A stretch of 46,846 nucleotides of DNA from DATHWB01 sp041744795 (lineage in GTDB: Bacteria; Actinomycetota; Acidimicrobiia; Spongiisociales; ZC4RG35), in NCBI GenBank assembly GCA_041744795.1, contig JBGTKD010000135.1, forward strand, positions 1 to 46,846, read 5' to 3'. Each line of letters starts with the position of its first letter. The stretch's first letter is position 1. Under the pieces are notes generated by a model. That model saw only the letters and a program-made list of their open reading frames with translations. It did no database searches and was not told where the DNA came from. Positions 1-7,668 of the stretch are shown here, piece after piece. The position numbers and the translations under genes are program-made.

Positions 1-140
1 CTGGTGCTCGCGCTCCGACATCCGGTCCGGCGAGGGGTTACCTCATCGTCCTTCGTCTTTGCGCGTGCTGACTTTTGGCACACTATCCAGTTGTCAAGGA
101 GCCGCTGCTCATCTCCGCTTGCAGAGCGGGGCGACCGACC
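1..140 (-). other. Leader of a ribosomal RNA operon (upstream of 16S, which would lie beyond the left edge)
   Basis: No protein gene is visible in this stretch. On the minus strand it contains a boxA-like antitermination element (102-91) followed by CTGGATAGTGTG (90-79). Similar boxA-plus-GGATAGTG blocks are familiar in 16S leaders and 16S-23S spacers of Gram-positive bacteria and actinobacteria. A 5-bp stem (CCGCT/AGCGG) lies near 130-115. A promoter-like element sits just upstream at 170-141, which favours the 16S leader over the internal spacer. The rRNA gene itself is not in the window, so the identification rests on the leader motifs alone. Confidence 0.65.
91..102 (-). promoter_or_regulatory. 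boxA-like rRNA antitermination element
   Basis: The minus strand reads GCTCCTTGACAA, close to the classical rRNA boxA GCTCTTTAACAA (two transitions). boxA RNA is bound by NusB with ribosomal protein S10, and nusB is also in this window. The flanking CTGGATAGTG is typical of Gram-positive rRNA leaders. Assignment is by motif and context. Confidence 0.6.
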
Positions 141-170
141 ATAGTAGCCGGGGCCTGTTGCCTGTACCAA
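141..170 (-). promoter_or_regulatory. Putative rrn promoter
   Basis: On the minus strand TTGGTA (170-165) and TACTAT (146-141) are separated by 18 bases, a good match to a housekeeping sigma -35/-10 pair. It lies after the terminator-like hairpin behind tyrS and before the boxA leader, as expected for an rRNA operon promoter. Transcription would start near position 134. An upstream AT-rich element is not evident. Confidence 0.5.
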
Positions 171-212
171 ATTGGTCTCGCGAGGTGATCTAAGCGATTC
201 CGCGGACAGGAA

Positions 213-230
213 GCCGACCGCAGGGTCGGC
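213..230 (-). terminator. Hairpin behind tyrS, probable terminator
   Basis: A perfect 7-bp stem GCCGACC/GGTCGGC with loop CTGC lies 38 bases after the tyrS stop on the minus strand. Only TTCCTGT follows, so the U-tract is poor. It probably separates the infC-to-tyrS transcript from the rrn promoter. Confidence 0.5.
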
Positions 231-239
231 GGAGACAGA

Positions 240-267
240 ACTGTACCACACCCGCCGGGGACTGCAA
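240..267 (-). promoter_or_regulatory. Weak additional promoter candidate behind tyrS
   Basis: TTGCAG (267-262) and TACAGT (245-240) are 16 bases apart on the minus strand, with TG one base before the -10, an extended -10 form. It could be a second rrn promoter, but the terminator-like hairpin at 230-213 would lie immediately downstream of its start site, which argues against it. Confidence 0.2.
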
Positions 268-268
268 A

Positions 269-1459
269 TCAATCTTCCAGGATGCGAAGAAACCGCCTTT
301 TACCTACCTGGATGACGGATCCAACCAAACTAGAACGGGCCACTTCGGGCTCGTAACAGGCCTCACTGTTGAGCTTCACAGCCCCTTGAGAGATCAGCCG
401 GCGCGCCTCTCCCCCGCTGGCGGCCAGGCCGGTTTCCCTGATCAATCCGGCCAGCGACACCGGATCCCCCGGAGGAAGCAGATAGGTCGGGACATCATCT
501 GGCACCTCGTGACGCTTGTGGATGGCATCGAAATGTGCCTCAGCGTCCATTGCCGCTTGCTGATCGTGATAAAGCGTCACGATCTCACGTGCCAATCGGC
601 GTTTCGTAGCGTTCGGGTGCAGCGAGCCATCAGCCAGCCCCTGGCGGATCAACTCGATCTCATCCACTTCGGTAGCGAGTTCGAACCATTGGACGATCAG
701 CTCGTCGGGGATCGACATCGTCTTGCCGAACTGTTCGTCTGCGGGCTCGCCTACACCGATGTAATTGCCGAGACTCTGAGACATCTTCTGTTCGCCGTCG
801 GTACCGATGAGCAACGGCATGGTCATCGCCATCTGCGGGGCCATCCCGTAGCCGCGCTGGACCTCGCGACCCATCATCAGGTTCCAGAGTTGGTCAGAGC
901 CGCCGAGCTCGACATCTGCCTCAACGGCTACCGAGTCGTATCCCTGCAACAACGGGTACAGAAACTCCATTACGGAGATCGGGTTGTTCGCTTCGAACCT
1001 CTTGGCGAAGTCGCCCCGTTCGAGCATCTGGGCCACCGTCGCCTTCGAAGTCAGCTCCAACAACTCCCCCATGTCAAAGGCACCCAGCCATTCCGAGTTG
1101 TAGCGAATCTCGAGTGGTTCGGGCAGCAGTACTCGTCTGAACTCGTCGAGCAGCAACTCGGCATACCCCAGAACCTCGTCACGGCTGAGGCGGCGGCGCG
1201 TCTCAGACTTCCCGCTGGGATCGCCCACCTGGGCAGTGAAGTCGCCGACGATGAGCACCGCCGTGTGTCCGAACTCCTGGAAGTGACGGAGTTTGCGCAA
1301 CACCACAGCCCAACCCAGGGTTACGGCAGGTGCGGTCGGGTCCATCCCAAGTTTGACCCGCAGCGGCCTTCCCTCAGACAGCTTTTCCTTCAACGACTCC
1401 GGCGGCTGGCACACGTCCACACCGCGCATCAACCGCTCAAGTTGGGATTCGCTGCTCAT
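269..1459 (-). CDS. tyrS: Tyrosyl-tRNA synthetase with altered HIGH motif
   Basis: This cytoplasmic class I synthetase charges tRNA-Tyr. The 396-residue protein has the family blocks of the TyrRS type found in Thermus: LRVKLGMDPTAP near residue 33, GDFTAQVGDPSGKS near 72-85, YNSEWL near 120, LLQGYDSV near 170-177, GGSDQ near 186-190, and a C-terminal S4-like RNA-binding part. Two signatures are unusual. The HIGH motif (usually HLGH here) reads T47-L-G-W50, and the KMSKS loop reads KMSQS (225-229). The surrounding frame is intact, so this is not a frameshift. The start is the ATG at 1459, which forms an ATGA overlap with the mpg stop; a longer reading frame to 1516 would run into mpg. It is the last gene before the rRNA leader. 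Confidence 0.95.
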   Translation of the reverse strand: MSSESQLERLMRGVDVCQPPESLKEKLSEGRPLRVKLGMDPTAPAVTLGWAVVLRKLRHFQEFGHTAVLIVGDFTAQVGDPSGKSETRRRLSRDEVLGYAELLLDEFRRVLLPEPLEIRYNSEWLGAFDMGELLELTSKATVAQMLERGDFAKRFEANNPISVMEFLYPLLQGYDSVAVEADVELGGSDQLWNLMMGREVQRGYGMAPQMAMTMPLLIGTDGEQKMSQSLGNYIGVGEPADEQFGKTMSIPDELIVQWFELATEVDEIELIRQGLADGSLHPNATKRRLAREIVTLYHDQQAAMDAEAHFDAIHKRHEVPDDVPTYLLPPGDPVSLAGLIRETGLAASGGEARRLISQGAVKLNSEACYEPEVARSSLVGSVIQVGKRRFLRILED

Positions 1460-2022
1460 TCGTCTTCCGGGTTCGGGCGGTGCGAGGTTACCGGTCCAAC
1501 GACAACCCATCGCCATCGGCGGTCCACGGCCTTGCTGATCCCGACTCGCGGTGTGGCGACACTTTCCAACACGGTGCCTTCATCCAACCGGATGGGGCCA
1601 TCAGTCAGCAGGTCCAAGCCGTCGTGGATGCCGGAGACCCCGAGCGCCTGACACAACTTGCCTGGACCGTCGGAGAGGTGATCGGTCCTTCCCCTGCGCT
1701 CGATCATCACATCCAATCCCTCCAGCGGACGACCTGCACGCACCAGGATCGCCTCGCCTTCTCCCTCGGGCCCCGTCGCGATGTTCATACACCAATGAAT
1801 CCCATAGGACCGATAGACATAAAGCGTGCCAGGCGGTCCGAACATCGAAGAGTTCCGCTCGGTACGGCCTCGATATGAATGACTCGCTGGGTCATCCTGG
1901 GTGTATGCCTCCACCTCGGTGATCACTACCGAGGTCTCTTCGCCATCGACGTTGGATGTGAGGATCGCCCCAAGCAGGAGCGGAGCGACCGTGGGTGCGC
2001 TACCGGAGAGGAGGGATCTCAC
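1456..2022 (-). CDS. mpg: 3-methyladenine DNA glycosylase (AAG/Mpg family)
   Basis: This is a base-excision repair enzyme that removes alkylated purines such as 3-methyladenine from DNA. The 188-residue protein carries the family core: EVEAY with the catalytic Glu, ASHSYRGRT, RNSSMFGPPGTLYVYRSYG with the intercalating Tyr region, and HWCMNI. C-terminal blocks GPGKLCQALG and the terminal VGPVTSHRPN match the fold. Length is normal for bacterial members (about 190-200). The likely GTG start at 2022 overlaps the argF stop (GTGA), and its own stop overlaps tyrS (ATGA). The mpg-tyrS pair is also adjacent in mycobacteria, so this is conserved actinobacterial context and not a repair island. Confidence 0.92.
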   Translation of the reverse strand: MRSLLSGSAPTVAPLLLGAILTSNVDGEETSVVITEVEAYTQDDPASHSYRGRTERNSSMFGPPGTLYVYRSYGIHWCMNIATGPEGEGEAILVRAGRPLEGLDVMIERRGRTDHLSDGPGKLCQALGVSGIHDGLDLLTDGPIRLDEGTVLESVATPRVGISKAVDRRWRWVVVGPVTSHRPNPEDE

Positions 2023-2909
2023 CCGAGCAGGTGGAGGAGGATCGCTTTGAAGGCGTGGAGACGGTTCTCTGCTTGGTCTAAGACTCGGGAAGCGTCGGAC
2101 TCCATAACCGCGTCTGTGACTTCCTCGCCCCGGTGAGCAGGCAGACAGTGCATGAATACGGCGTCAGGCTCGGCGGCGGCCATGATGCGGTCGTCGACCT
2201 GGAAGCTGGCGAAGTGGCGACGTCGCAGCTCGGCCTCCTTTTCTTGGCCCATCGAAGCCCACACATCCGTATAGACGGCGTGGGCGCCGGCCACCGCGGC
2301 AACCGGGTCGTTGCCCAAGGTCACATCGCCGTACTCGCCCGCAAGGTTGACTACCGACGGATCCGGTTCATAGCCGGCAGGGGTGGCGACAGCGATCGAT
2401 CCACCGGCCTTTACGGTGGCAAGTATCAGCGAGTGACAGACATTGTTCCCGTCTCCGAGATAGGCGACTCGACTGCCCTCGATGGGCCTGTGTTCTGCGA
2501 GCGTCATCAGATCGGCCACCGCCTGGCAGGGGTGCTCCCGATCGGACAGCAAGTTCACCAAGGGCATCTCGGTCACCCGGTCGATGGCGACGAGGTCCTC
2601 GTGGTCGAATACGCGCATCCCGAGTAGATCGAGATAGCGCTCGAGCACCCGACCGACATCTGCCGGTGTCTCCCGAGACCCGAGTCCGGTTTGTTCGTTC
2701 CTAATCACTACGGGATGGATCCCCAGCTGGATGGCAGCTACATCACAGCTCACCCACGTCCGCAGCGACTGTTTTTGAAAGAAGAGGCCGATCGAGCGCC
2801 CCGCTAATGCCGTGCGATATGCCGCGGGGTCAGCTTTGACCGCCGCCCCCAGTTCCAACATCCGTCTGAGATCGTCTGGGGAAGTTTCAGCGATCGAGAG
2901 CAGGCTCAC
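2019..2909 (-). CDS. argF: Ornithine carbamoyltransferase (probable)
   Basis: The enzyme transfers the carbamoyl group to ornithine to make citrulline in arginine synthesis. The 296-residue protein shows the carbamoyltransferase blocks HPCQAVADLMT, a YLGDGNNVCHS nucleotide-fold turn, DVWASMGQE (ornithine-side SMG loop) and HCLPAHRGEEV with the catalytic Cys. Together these favour ornithine over aspartate as substrate. The carbamoyl-phosphate motif, usually S-T-R-T-R, reads S48-L-R-T-W52: the SxRT core is kept, the following Arg is Trp. No other arginine gene is in the window. The start is a GTG at 2909 overlapping the pheT stop (GTGA). An acetyl- or succinyl-ornithine substrate cannot be excluded from sequence alone. 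Confidence 0.88.
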   Translation of the reverse strand: MSLLSIAETSPDDLRRMLELGAAVKADPAAYRTALAGRSIGLFFQKQSLRTWVSCDVAAIQLGIHPVVIRNEQTGLGSRETPADVGRVLERYLDLLGMRVFDHEDLVAIDRVTEMPLVNLLSDREHPCQAVADLMTLAEHRPIEGSRVAYLGDGNNVCHSLILATVKAGGSIAVATPAGYEPDPSVVNLAGEYGDVTLGNDPVAAVAGAHAVYTDVWASMGQEKEAELRRRHFASFQVDDRIMAAAEPDAVFMHCLPAHRGEEVTDAVMESDASRVLDQAENRLHAFKAILLHLLG

Positions 2910-5296
2910 GACCCGCCCCGAAGTTCGGCACCGAGAGCTTCGGCCGACTCGATCATCGTCTGGCGTATAGGTGCCACTTCCTCGTTGGTGAGGGTGCGAT
3001 CGGGAGCCCGTAGCACGAAACGGATGGCAATCGACTTCCGCCCCCCTCCCATCCCGGTGTACTCATCGAACACCTGAGAGGACTCGACTAGCGAGCCGCC
3101 GGCAGCTGTGGTGACAGCCAGCAGGCTGGCTGCGACCGTGGATCGGTCGCAAGCGAATGCGAGGTCGAACTCGACAGGCGGATAGGTGCTGGGTGTCTTC
3201 AGTGAGGGGACATCTGACGACGCAACCAGCGGGCCGAGATCGAGTTCTCCCACCGCGACCCTGCCAGGAAGGTCGTAGTGAGCCGCCGTCGCCGGATGCA
3301 ACTCGCCGACGACACCTATAACGGAGTCGTATATCACCACCTCAGCGCCTCGCCCAGGGTGAAGACCTGGAACCGAGGCGGACCTCAGTTCCGCTTCGAT
3401 CCCCAGCGTTCTCGCCAGCAGCCTCCAGATGGCGGTGGCGGTATAGACGTCAGTCGGGCGAACAGGACCGTCCATGCCCCCTGCCCCCAGTACGCCCACA
3501 ACTACGAAGGCAACCCGATCGGGCTGGTCGGGGATCTGCGGATCATCCGGATCTGGCCGATCGAAAAAGACTTTGCCCGTTTCGAAAAGTGCCACAGACT
3601 CCGCGCCGTGGGAGAGGTTATAACGAGCCGACGCCAGGAGTCCCGGCAGCAGCGTGGTACGAAGAATCTCTTCTTCCTCGCGCAACGGATTCTTGACGAT
3701 GACCGTCCGTCGGGCGGCATGGTCGAGTGGGAAGCCAAACGCATTCAAGTCCTCGCCACCAATGAAGCTGAGATGAGTCGCCTGGAAGAGCCCGCATCCG
3801 ACGAGGGCGTTCCTGATGGCGTGAGCGCGACGCTGGCTATCGGACCATCCGCTTCCCCGGCCGGTAGGAAGTGTGGCTTCGAATCGTTCGTACCCGTGGA
3901 GACGGGCGACCTCCTCTATCAGGTCGATCGGTCGCTCGATATCCGGACGGAAACCGGGCACGGTCACCATCAGCGGGTCGACGCCGGTCGAGACGAGACC
4001 GATTGAAGCGAGGAGCTCGCCGATGCGGTTGGATTCGAACCCTGGCCCCAGGATGCGCTCCACCTCCGAGACAGGCAAGGCAATCACTGGTCGTTCGAAG
4101 GGAACGGCAATCTCGTCGCGCACGTCTTCGACGACTACTCCCCCTCCGACTTGCTGGAGCAGCGAGGCGGCCCGAGCCAGAGCCAAAGGCGGCAATTCAC
4201 GGTCGACTCCCCGTTCGAAGCGGGCTGACGCCTCGGAACGCAATCCATGCCGACGCGACATCCACATGATCGTGGGTGGATCCCAGCTCGCCGCCTCCAG
4301 GAGAATCTTGGTTGTGCCCGCGTGAACTTCTGAGGCTTCACCACCCATTGTTCCGGCCAGGGATGTGGGGCCTTCGCTGTCACAGATCACGAGGTCCTCG
4401 TCGATCAGACGACGTTCGATCCCGTCGAGAGTGACCAGTGTCTCACTACCCGAGGCGCGCCGGATTGTCAGATGTGCGCCGGCGATGCGCTCGGTGTCGA
4501 ATGCGTGGAGCGGGTGGCCCAACTCGAGCATTACGTAGTTGGTGACATCCACCGCATTCGAAATCGGCCGCATTCCGCTCAGACGCAACCGGTGACGCAT
4601 CCAGAACGGCGACGGACCGACTTTCACATCCCGCATCTCCCGCACGACGAAGCGATAGCACCCAGCCGGATCCTCGATGGTGACACCCACGCTGGCCACG
4701 CCGGGTTCGGTCGTCATCGGGGTCGCAGGCAGGCGAAGCTTCAGGCCGAACAGCGCTGCAAGATCGCGGGCAATGCCGAGGACTGACATCGCGTCGGGTC
4801 GGTTCGGTGTAATCGAGAGATCGAAAACCACGTCTGGCAACGCCACCCAGTCCGCGAAGTCGGCGCCAACGGGGGCAGTTGGGTCGAGCACGAGGATGCC
4901 CGAGTGATCGTCACCCAATTTGAGTTCGTTTTCCGAACAGATCATCCCGTGAGAGACGACGCCGCGAATCTCTCTGGAACCGATTTCGAAGTCGCCGGGA
5001 AGGATCGCGCCAGGTTCGGCAAACGCGACGATGGCGCCCGGCTCGAAATTCCAAGCCCCACAAACAACCTGGATCGGATCGCCCCCGGTTGTCACGCTGC
5101 ACAACCGGACTTTGTCAGCATCAGGGTGCGGGTCGACGGTCAGGACTTCCGCAATGGTCACGCCGGTCCAGCCGGCGGAGACTTCTTCGACACCCTCCAC
5201 CTCGTGCCCTAGCGAGTAGAGGGCATCTTTGATCTTCTGAGGGTCGCGGGTGGGCAGATCGACGAACTCAGAGAGCCAATTCAGAGAAATTTTCAT
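2906..5296 (-). CDS. pheT: Phenylalanyl-tRNA synthetase beta subunit
   Basis: This is the large subunit of the alpha2-beta2 PheRS. The 796 residues match the family length. In order, it shows an N-terminal MKISLNWLSEFVDL block, an OB-fold tRNA-binding domain with DPHPDADKVRLCSV near residues 58-71, the B3/B4 editing region, the B5 domain, a catalytic-like core beginning with the RPIDLIEEVARLHGYE block, and the C-terminal FDX-ACB anticodon-binding domain (TYPPVEFDLAF, last ~100 residues). The ATG at 5296 overlaps the pheS stop (ATGA). A longer in-frame extension to 5539 is pheS shadow sequence. The stop overlaps argF. Confidence 0.96.
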   Translation of the reverse strand: MKISLNWLSEFVDLPTRDPQKIKDALYSLGHEVEGVEEVSAGWTGVTIAEVLTVDPHPDADKVRLCSVTTGGDPIQVVCGAWNFEPGAIVAFAEPGAILPGDFEIGSREIRGVVSHGMICSENELKLGDDHSGILVLDPTAPVGADFADWVALPDVVFDLSITPNRPDAMSVLGIARDLAALFGLKLRLPATPMTTEPGVASVGVTIEDPAGCYRFVVREMRDVKVGPSPFWMRHRLRLSGMRPISNAVDVTNYVMLELGHPLHAFDTERIAGAHLTIRRASGSETLVTLDGIERRLIDEDLVICDSEGPTSLAGTMGGEASEVHAGTTKILLEAASWDPPTIMWMSRRHGLRSEASARFERGVDRELPPLALARAASLLQQVGGGVVVEDVRDEIAVPFERPVIALPVSEVERILGPGFESNRIGELLASIGLVSTGVDPLMVTVPGFRPDIERPIDLIEEVARLHGYERFEATLPTGRGSGWSDSQRRAHAIRNALVGCGLFQATHLSFIGGEDLNAFGFPLDHAARRTVIVKNPLREEEEILRTTLLPGLLASARYNLSHGAESVALFETGKVFFDRPDPDDPQIPDQPDRVAFVVVGVLGAGGMDGPVRPTDVYTATAIWRLLARTLGIEAELRSASVPGLHPGRGAEVVIYDSVIGVVGELHPATAAHYDLPGRVAVGELDLGPLVASSDVPSLKTPSTYPPVEFDLAFACDRSTVAASLLAVTTAAGGSLVESSQVFDEYTGMGGGRKSIAIRFVLRAPDRTLTNEEVAPIRQTMIESAEALGAELRGGS

Positions 5297-6336
5297 GATG
5301 GGAATTGGGAGAGGAAGCGGACGTCGTTTTCGATGAAGTGGCGGATGTTGTGAATGTCGTGACGCACCATCGCCAGACGCTCCACTCCCATGCCGAAGGC
5401 GAACCCGGAGAGTTCGGTCGGGTCGTAACCGACAGCGATGAGGACGTTGGGGTCGACGATCCCACACCCCAGCATCTCCAGCCACCCGGCTCCGCCACAC
5501 ACCCGACAGCCTGGTTCCCCGCCGTCGCAGGCGAAGCACGACACGTCGAGTTCGGCGGAAGGCTCGGTGAACGGAAAGAAGTGCGGCCGTAGCCTGACGG
5601 TCGTCTTGGACCCGAAGAACTCGCGAGCGAAGTGCATCAGGGTTCCCTTTAGGTCACTGAATTGGATGTCTGTGTCGACTGCCAGACCTTCGATCTGGTG
5701 GAACACCGGAAGATGGGAAGCGTCGATCGTGTCAGTTCGGAACACCTTCCCTGGCACCACCACGTGCACAGGCGGTTTGTGAGCTTCCATCCAGCGGACC
5801 TGCATCGGTGAAGTCTGGGTTCGCAGCAATGACTCGTCGTTGGCTACCTCGTAGTGGAGATACATCGTGTCGGACTCTGCTCGGGCCGGATGAGTCATTG
5901 GCGTGTTCAACGCATCGAAGTTGTACCAACCGGTTTCTGCTTCTGGTCCTTCCGCCACGTCATAACCCAGACCGATAAAGATCTCACACACCTCATCGAT
6001 CGTCTGTTGGATGAGGTGAAGGGCGCCACGGGCAATGTCGATCCGTTCGAGCGTGACGTCCACCCTGTCGCCTTCGAGCAATTCATCTGCCGCCTGGCGT
6101 TGGAGCACCGCCCGGCGGGTGTCCAGGACCTCGGTGAGCGCCGCCCTGGCGACCTGAATCGTCTGACCGGCCGCCGGTCTCTCATCTGGCGGAAGCGACC
6201 CTATGTCGCGCTGCAAGACGGCCAACAAAGACTTCTTGCCAACGAGTTCAGACTCAAGTTCTTCTAGTTCAGCGAGATTGGCAGCGGAAGCAACCCTCTG
6301 CGGGGCGTCAGTGACCACTTTGTCGATTTGTTGCAT
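5293..6336 (-). CDS. pheS: Phenylalanyl-tRNA synthetase alpha subunit
   Basis: This is the catalytic class II subunit of PheRS, partner of the downstream pheT. The 347-residue protein has an N-terminal coiled-coil tRNA-contact region (~1-90), motif 1 around FDALNTPMTHPARAESD, motif 2 around VVPGKVFRTDTIDASH-FHQIEG, and motif 3 GFAFGMGVERLAMV near the C-terminus. A Cys-rich stretch CFACDGGEPGCRVC before motif 3 resembles the sequence seen in other bacterial PheS. The ATG at 6336 is the first sensible start; the open frame above it overlaps the methyltransferase gene in another frame and has no synthetase similarity. Confidence 0.96.
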   Translation of the reverse strand: MQQIDKVVTDAPQRVASAANLAELEELESELVGKKSLLAVLQRDIGSLPPDERPAAGQTIQVARAALTEVLDTRRAVLQRQAADELLEGDRVDVTLERIDIARGALHLIQQTIDEVCEIFIGLGYDVAEGPEAETGWYNFDALNTPMTHPARAESDTMYLHYEVANDESLLRTQTSPMQVRWMEAHKPPVHVVVPGKVFRTDTIDASHLPVFHQIEGLAVDTDIQFSDLKGTLMHFAREFFGSKTTVRLRPHFFPFTEPSAELDVSCFACDGGEPGCRVCGGAGWLEMLGCGIVDPNVLIAVGYDPTELSGFAFGMGVERLAMVRHDIHNIRHFIENDVRFLSQFPS

Positions 6337-6371
6337 GGAAGCCAGGCAGGTTACCGGCTGCGGGCGGCCGC

Positions 6372-7100
6372 TCAGGTCGCCTTTCTCCAGCGTCCCAATT
6401 CGTAGGCGACGATCGCTGCCGCCACCGCCGCATTGAGACTTTCGGTGCCACCGGGCATGGCTATCGACACCGACACGTCCGCAGACTCCACATCGGACTT
6501 GTTCAGCCCATGGGCTTCCGAACCGACCAATAGTCCCCAGGTCCTGTCGGGCTCCAACACCGTAGAAAGCGTGCTGGGATCGATGCCGCCTTCGACAACG
6601 GCGGCGATCGTGCCTGCGCCCGCCGGTGTGGCAACGCCAATTGCGGTGTGAAAGTGAGCGCCTGCCGCCGCGCGAAGAACCTTTGGCGACCACGGATCAA
6701 CCGAGCCAGGTCTGAAAACGACGTCGAAACCGAAAGCAGCTGCCGTTCGAATGAGGGTGCCGGCGTTGCCGGGGTCGGACACATCGATCACGAGATGGTC
6801 ACGAACGATCTGGGCTGGTTCAGGAATCGGCATCACCCCGATCGGCCCACGTGGTGACTTGGTGTCAGCGAGCCGACCAAGCACATCGGCTGTAACCTCA
6901 ATCCAGTCTGCGATATCGACCCACTCGGGTGGACGGCCCACACCGAATACGGCTTGGAGACGCGCCCCGGACGCGACCGCCTCTCCAACCAGGTTTGGAC
7001 CCTCAACGAGGGTGAGGCCCCGCTCTTTTCGCTCCCGAGCGCGACGAAGCCGGACCGCTTCGGCCACTCGCGGGTTGCGAGTAGAGCGGACCGGCTCCAT
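6372..7100 (-). CDS. SpoU/TrmH-family RNA 2'-O-methyltransferase
   Basis: A SAM-dependent knotted (SPOUT) methyltransferase that probably modifies a ribose 2'-OH in rRNA or tRNA. The 242 residues show a short N-terminal L30e-like substrate-binding region (RVAEAVRLRRARERKERG, TLVEGPNLVGEA) and the three SpoU motifs: DPGNAGTLIRTAAAFGFD, GLLVGSEAHGLNKS and VSIAMPGGTESLNAAVAAAIVAYEL. It sits between rplT and pheS, where actinobacteria usually carry a gene often named tsnR. The exact target cannot be read from sequence, so no symbol is given. The ATG at 7100 is 11 bases after the rplT stop. Confidence 0.9.
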   Translation of the reverse strand: MEPVRSTRNPRVAEAVRLRRARERKERGLTLVEGPNLVGEAVASGARLQAVFGVGRPPEWVDIADWIEVTADVLGRLADTKSPRGPIGVMPIPEPAQIVRDHLVIDVSDPGNAGTLIRTAAAFGFDVVFRPGSVDPWSPKVLRAAAGAHFHTAIGVATPAGAGTIAAVVEGGIDPSTLSTVLEPDRTWGLLVGSEAHGLNKSDVESADVSVSIAMPGGTESLNAAVAAAIVAYELGRWRKAT

Positions 7101-7111
7101 GTCGTCTGTCG

Positions 7112-7462
7112 TCAGCGATCGAGAGCGGATTCGACCAATTGGCTGAATGCCTGCGGGTCGTTGACCGCCATTTCGGCCAGCATCTTGCGATCGATCTCGA
7201 TCTCCGCTGCTTTGAGGCCCGCTATCAACTGGCTGTAGGTGGTGCCATTCACTCGGGCGGCGGCGTTGATCCGCTGGATCCACAGACGCCTGAATTCGCC
7301 CTTGCGGGCCCGCCGGTCACGATACGCGTCCTGCATCGCGTGCATGACCTGCTCGTTGGCTGTCTTGAAACGACGGCTGCGGGCACCCTTGTATCCCTTG
7401 GCCCGATCGAGGACCTTCTTGTGATTCTTCTTGCCGTGAACGGCTCTCTTTACGCGTGCCAT
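7112..7462 (-). CDS. rplT: 50S ribosomal protein L20
   Basis: An assembly protein of the large subunit that binds 23S rRNA. The 116 residues begin MARVKRAVHGKKNHKKVL, with the long basic N-terminal helix (AKGYKGARSRRFKTANEQV) and the globular C-terminal half (LWIQRINAAARVNGTTYSQL) typical of the family; length is normal. It follows rpmI after one base, in the universal infC-rpmI-rplT order. In other bacteria L20 can repress this operon through a leader structure. Confidence 0.98.
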   Translation of the reverse strand: MARVKRAVHGKKNHKKVLDRAKGYKGARSRRFKTANEQVMHAMQDAYRDRRARKGEFRRLWIQRINAAARVNGTTYSQLIAGLKAAEIEIDRKMLAEMAVNDPQAFSQLVESALDR

Positions 7463-7463
7463 C

Positions 7464-7658
7464 TCAGCGCCCCAGTAGCTTCTTCATGACCTTGGCATCG
7501 CCGGGAGCCAAATCGGCGTCACCTTTGAGCCGACGGAACCGGTCTTGACCTTTGGCTAGCTTCAAATGGCCCTTGCCTGCCTGCTTGCGTCGCAGTCGGC
7601 CGGTACCTGTCACTTTCACGCGCTTGGCGGCGCCGCGATGCGTCTTCATCTTCGGCAT
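7464..7658 (-). CDS. rpmI: 50S ribosomal protein L35
   Basis: A small basic large-subunit protein of 64 residues, with MPKMKTHRGAAKRVKVTGTG and RRKQAGKGHL as in other bacteria. A strong Shine-Dalgarno (GAGGAGG) lies six to seven bases upstream of the ATG at 7658, inside the last codons and stop region of infC, which links translation of the two genes. Confidence 0.98.
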   Translation of the reverse strand: MPKMKTHRGAAKRVKVTGTGRLRRKQAGKGHLKLAKGQDRFRRLKGDADLAPGDAKVMKKLLGR

Positions 7659-7668
7659 TCCGTCCTCC

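Noticed and set aside
386..1651. Long plus-strand open frame of 421 codons opposite tyrS
   Set aside because: It is antisense to a clear tyrS/mpg pair, has no recognisable motif, and is explained by high G+C codon structure.
5297..5539. N-terminal extension of pheT in the open frame
   Set aside because: The extension lies in another frame of pheS; the conserved start MKISLNWL is at 5296 with an ATGA junction.
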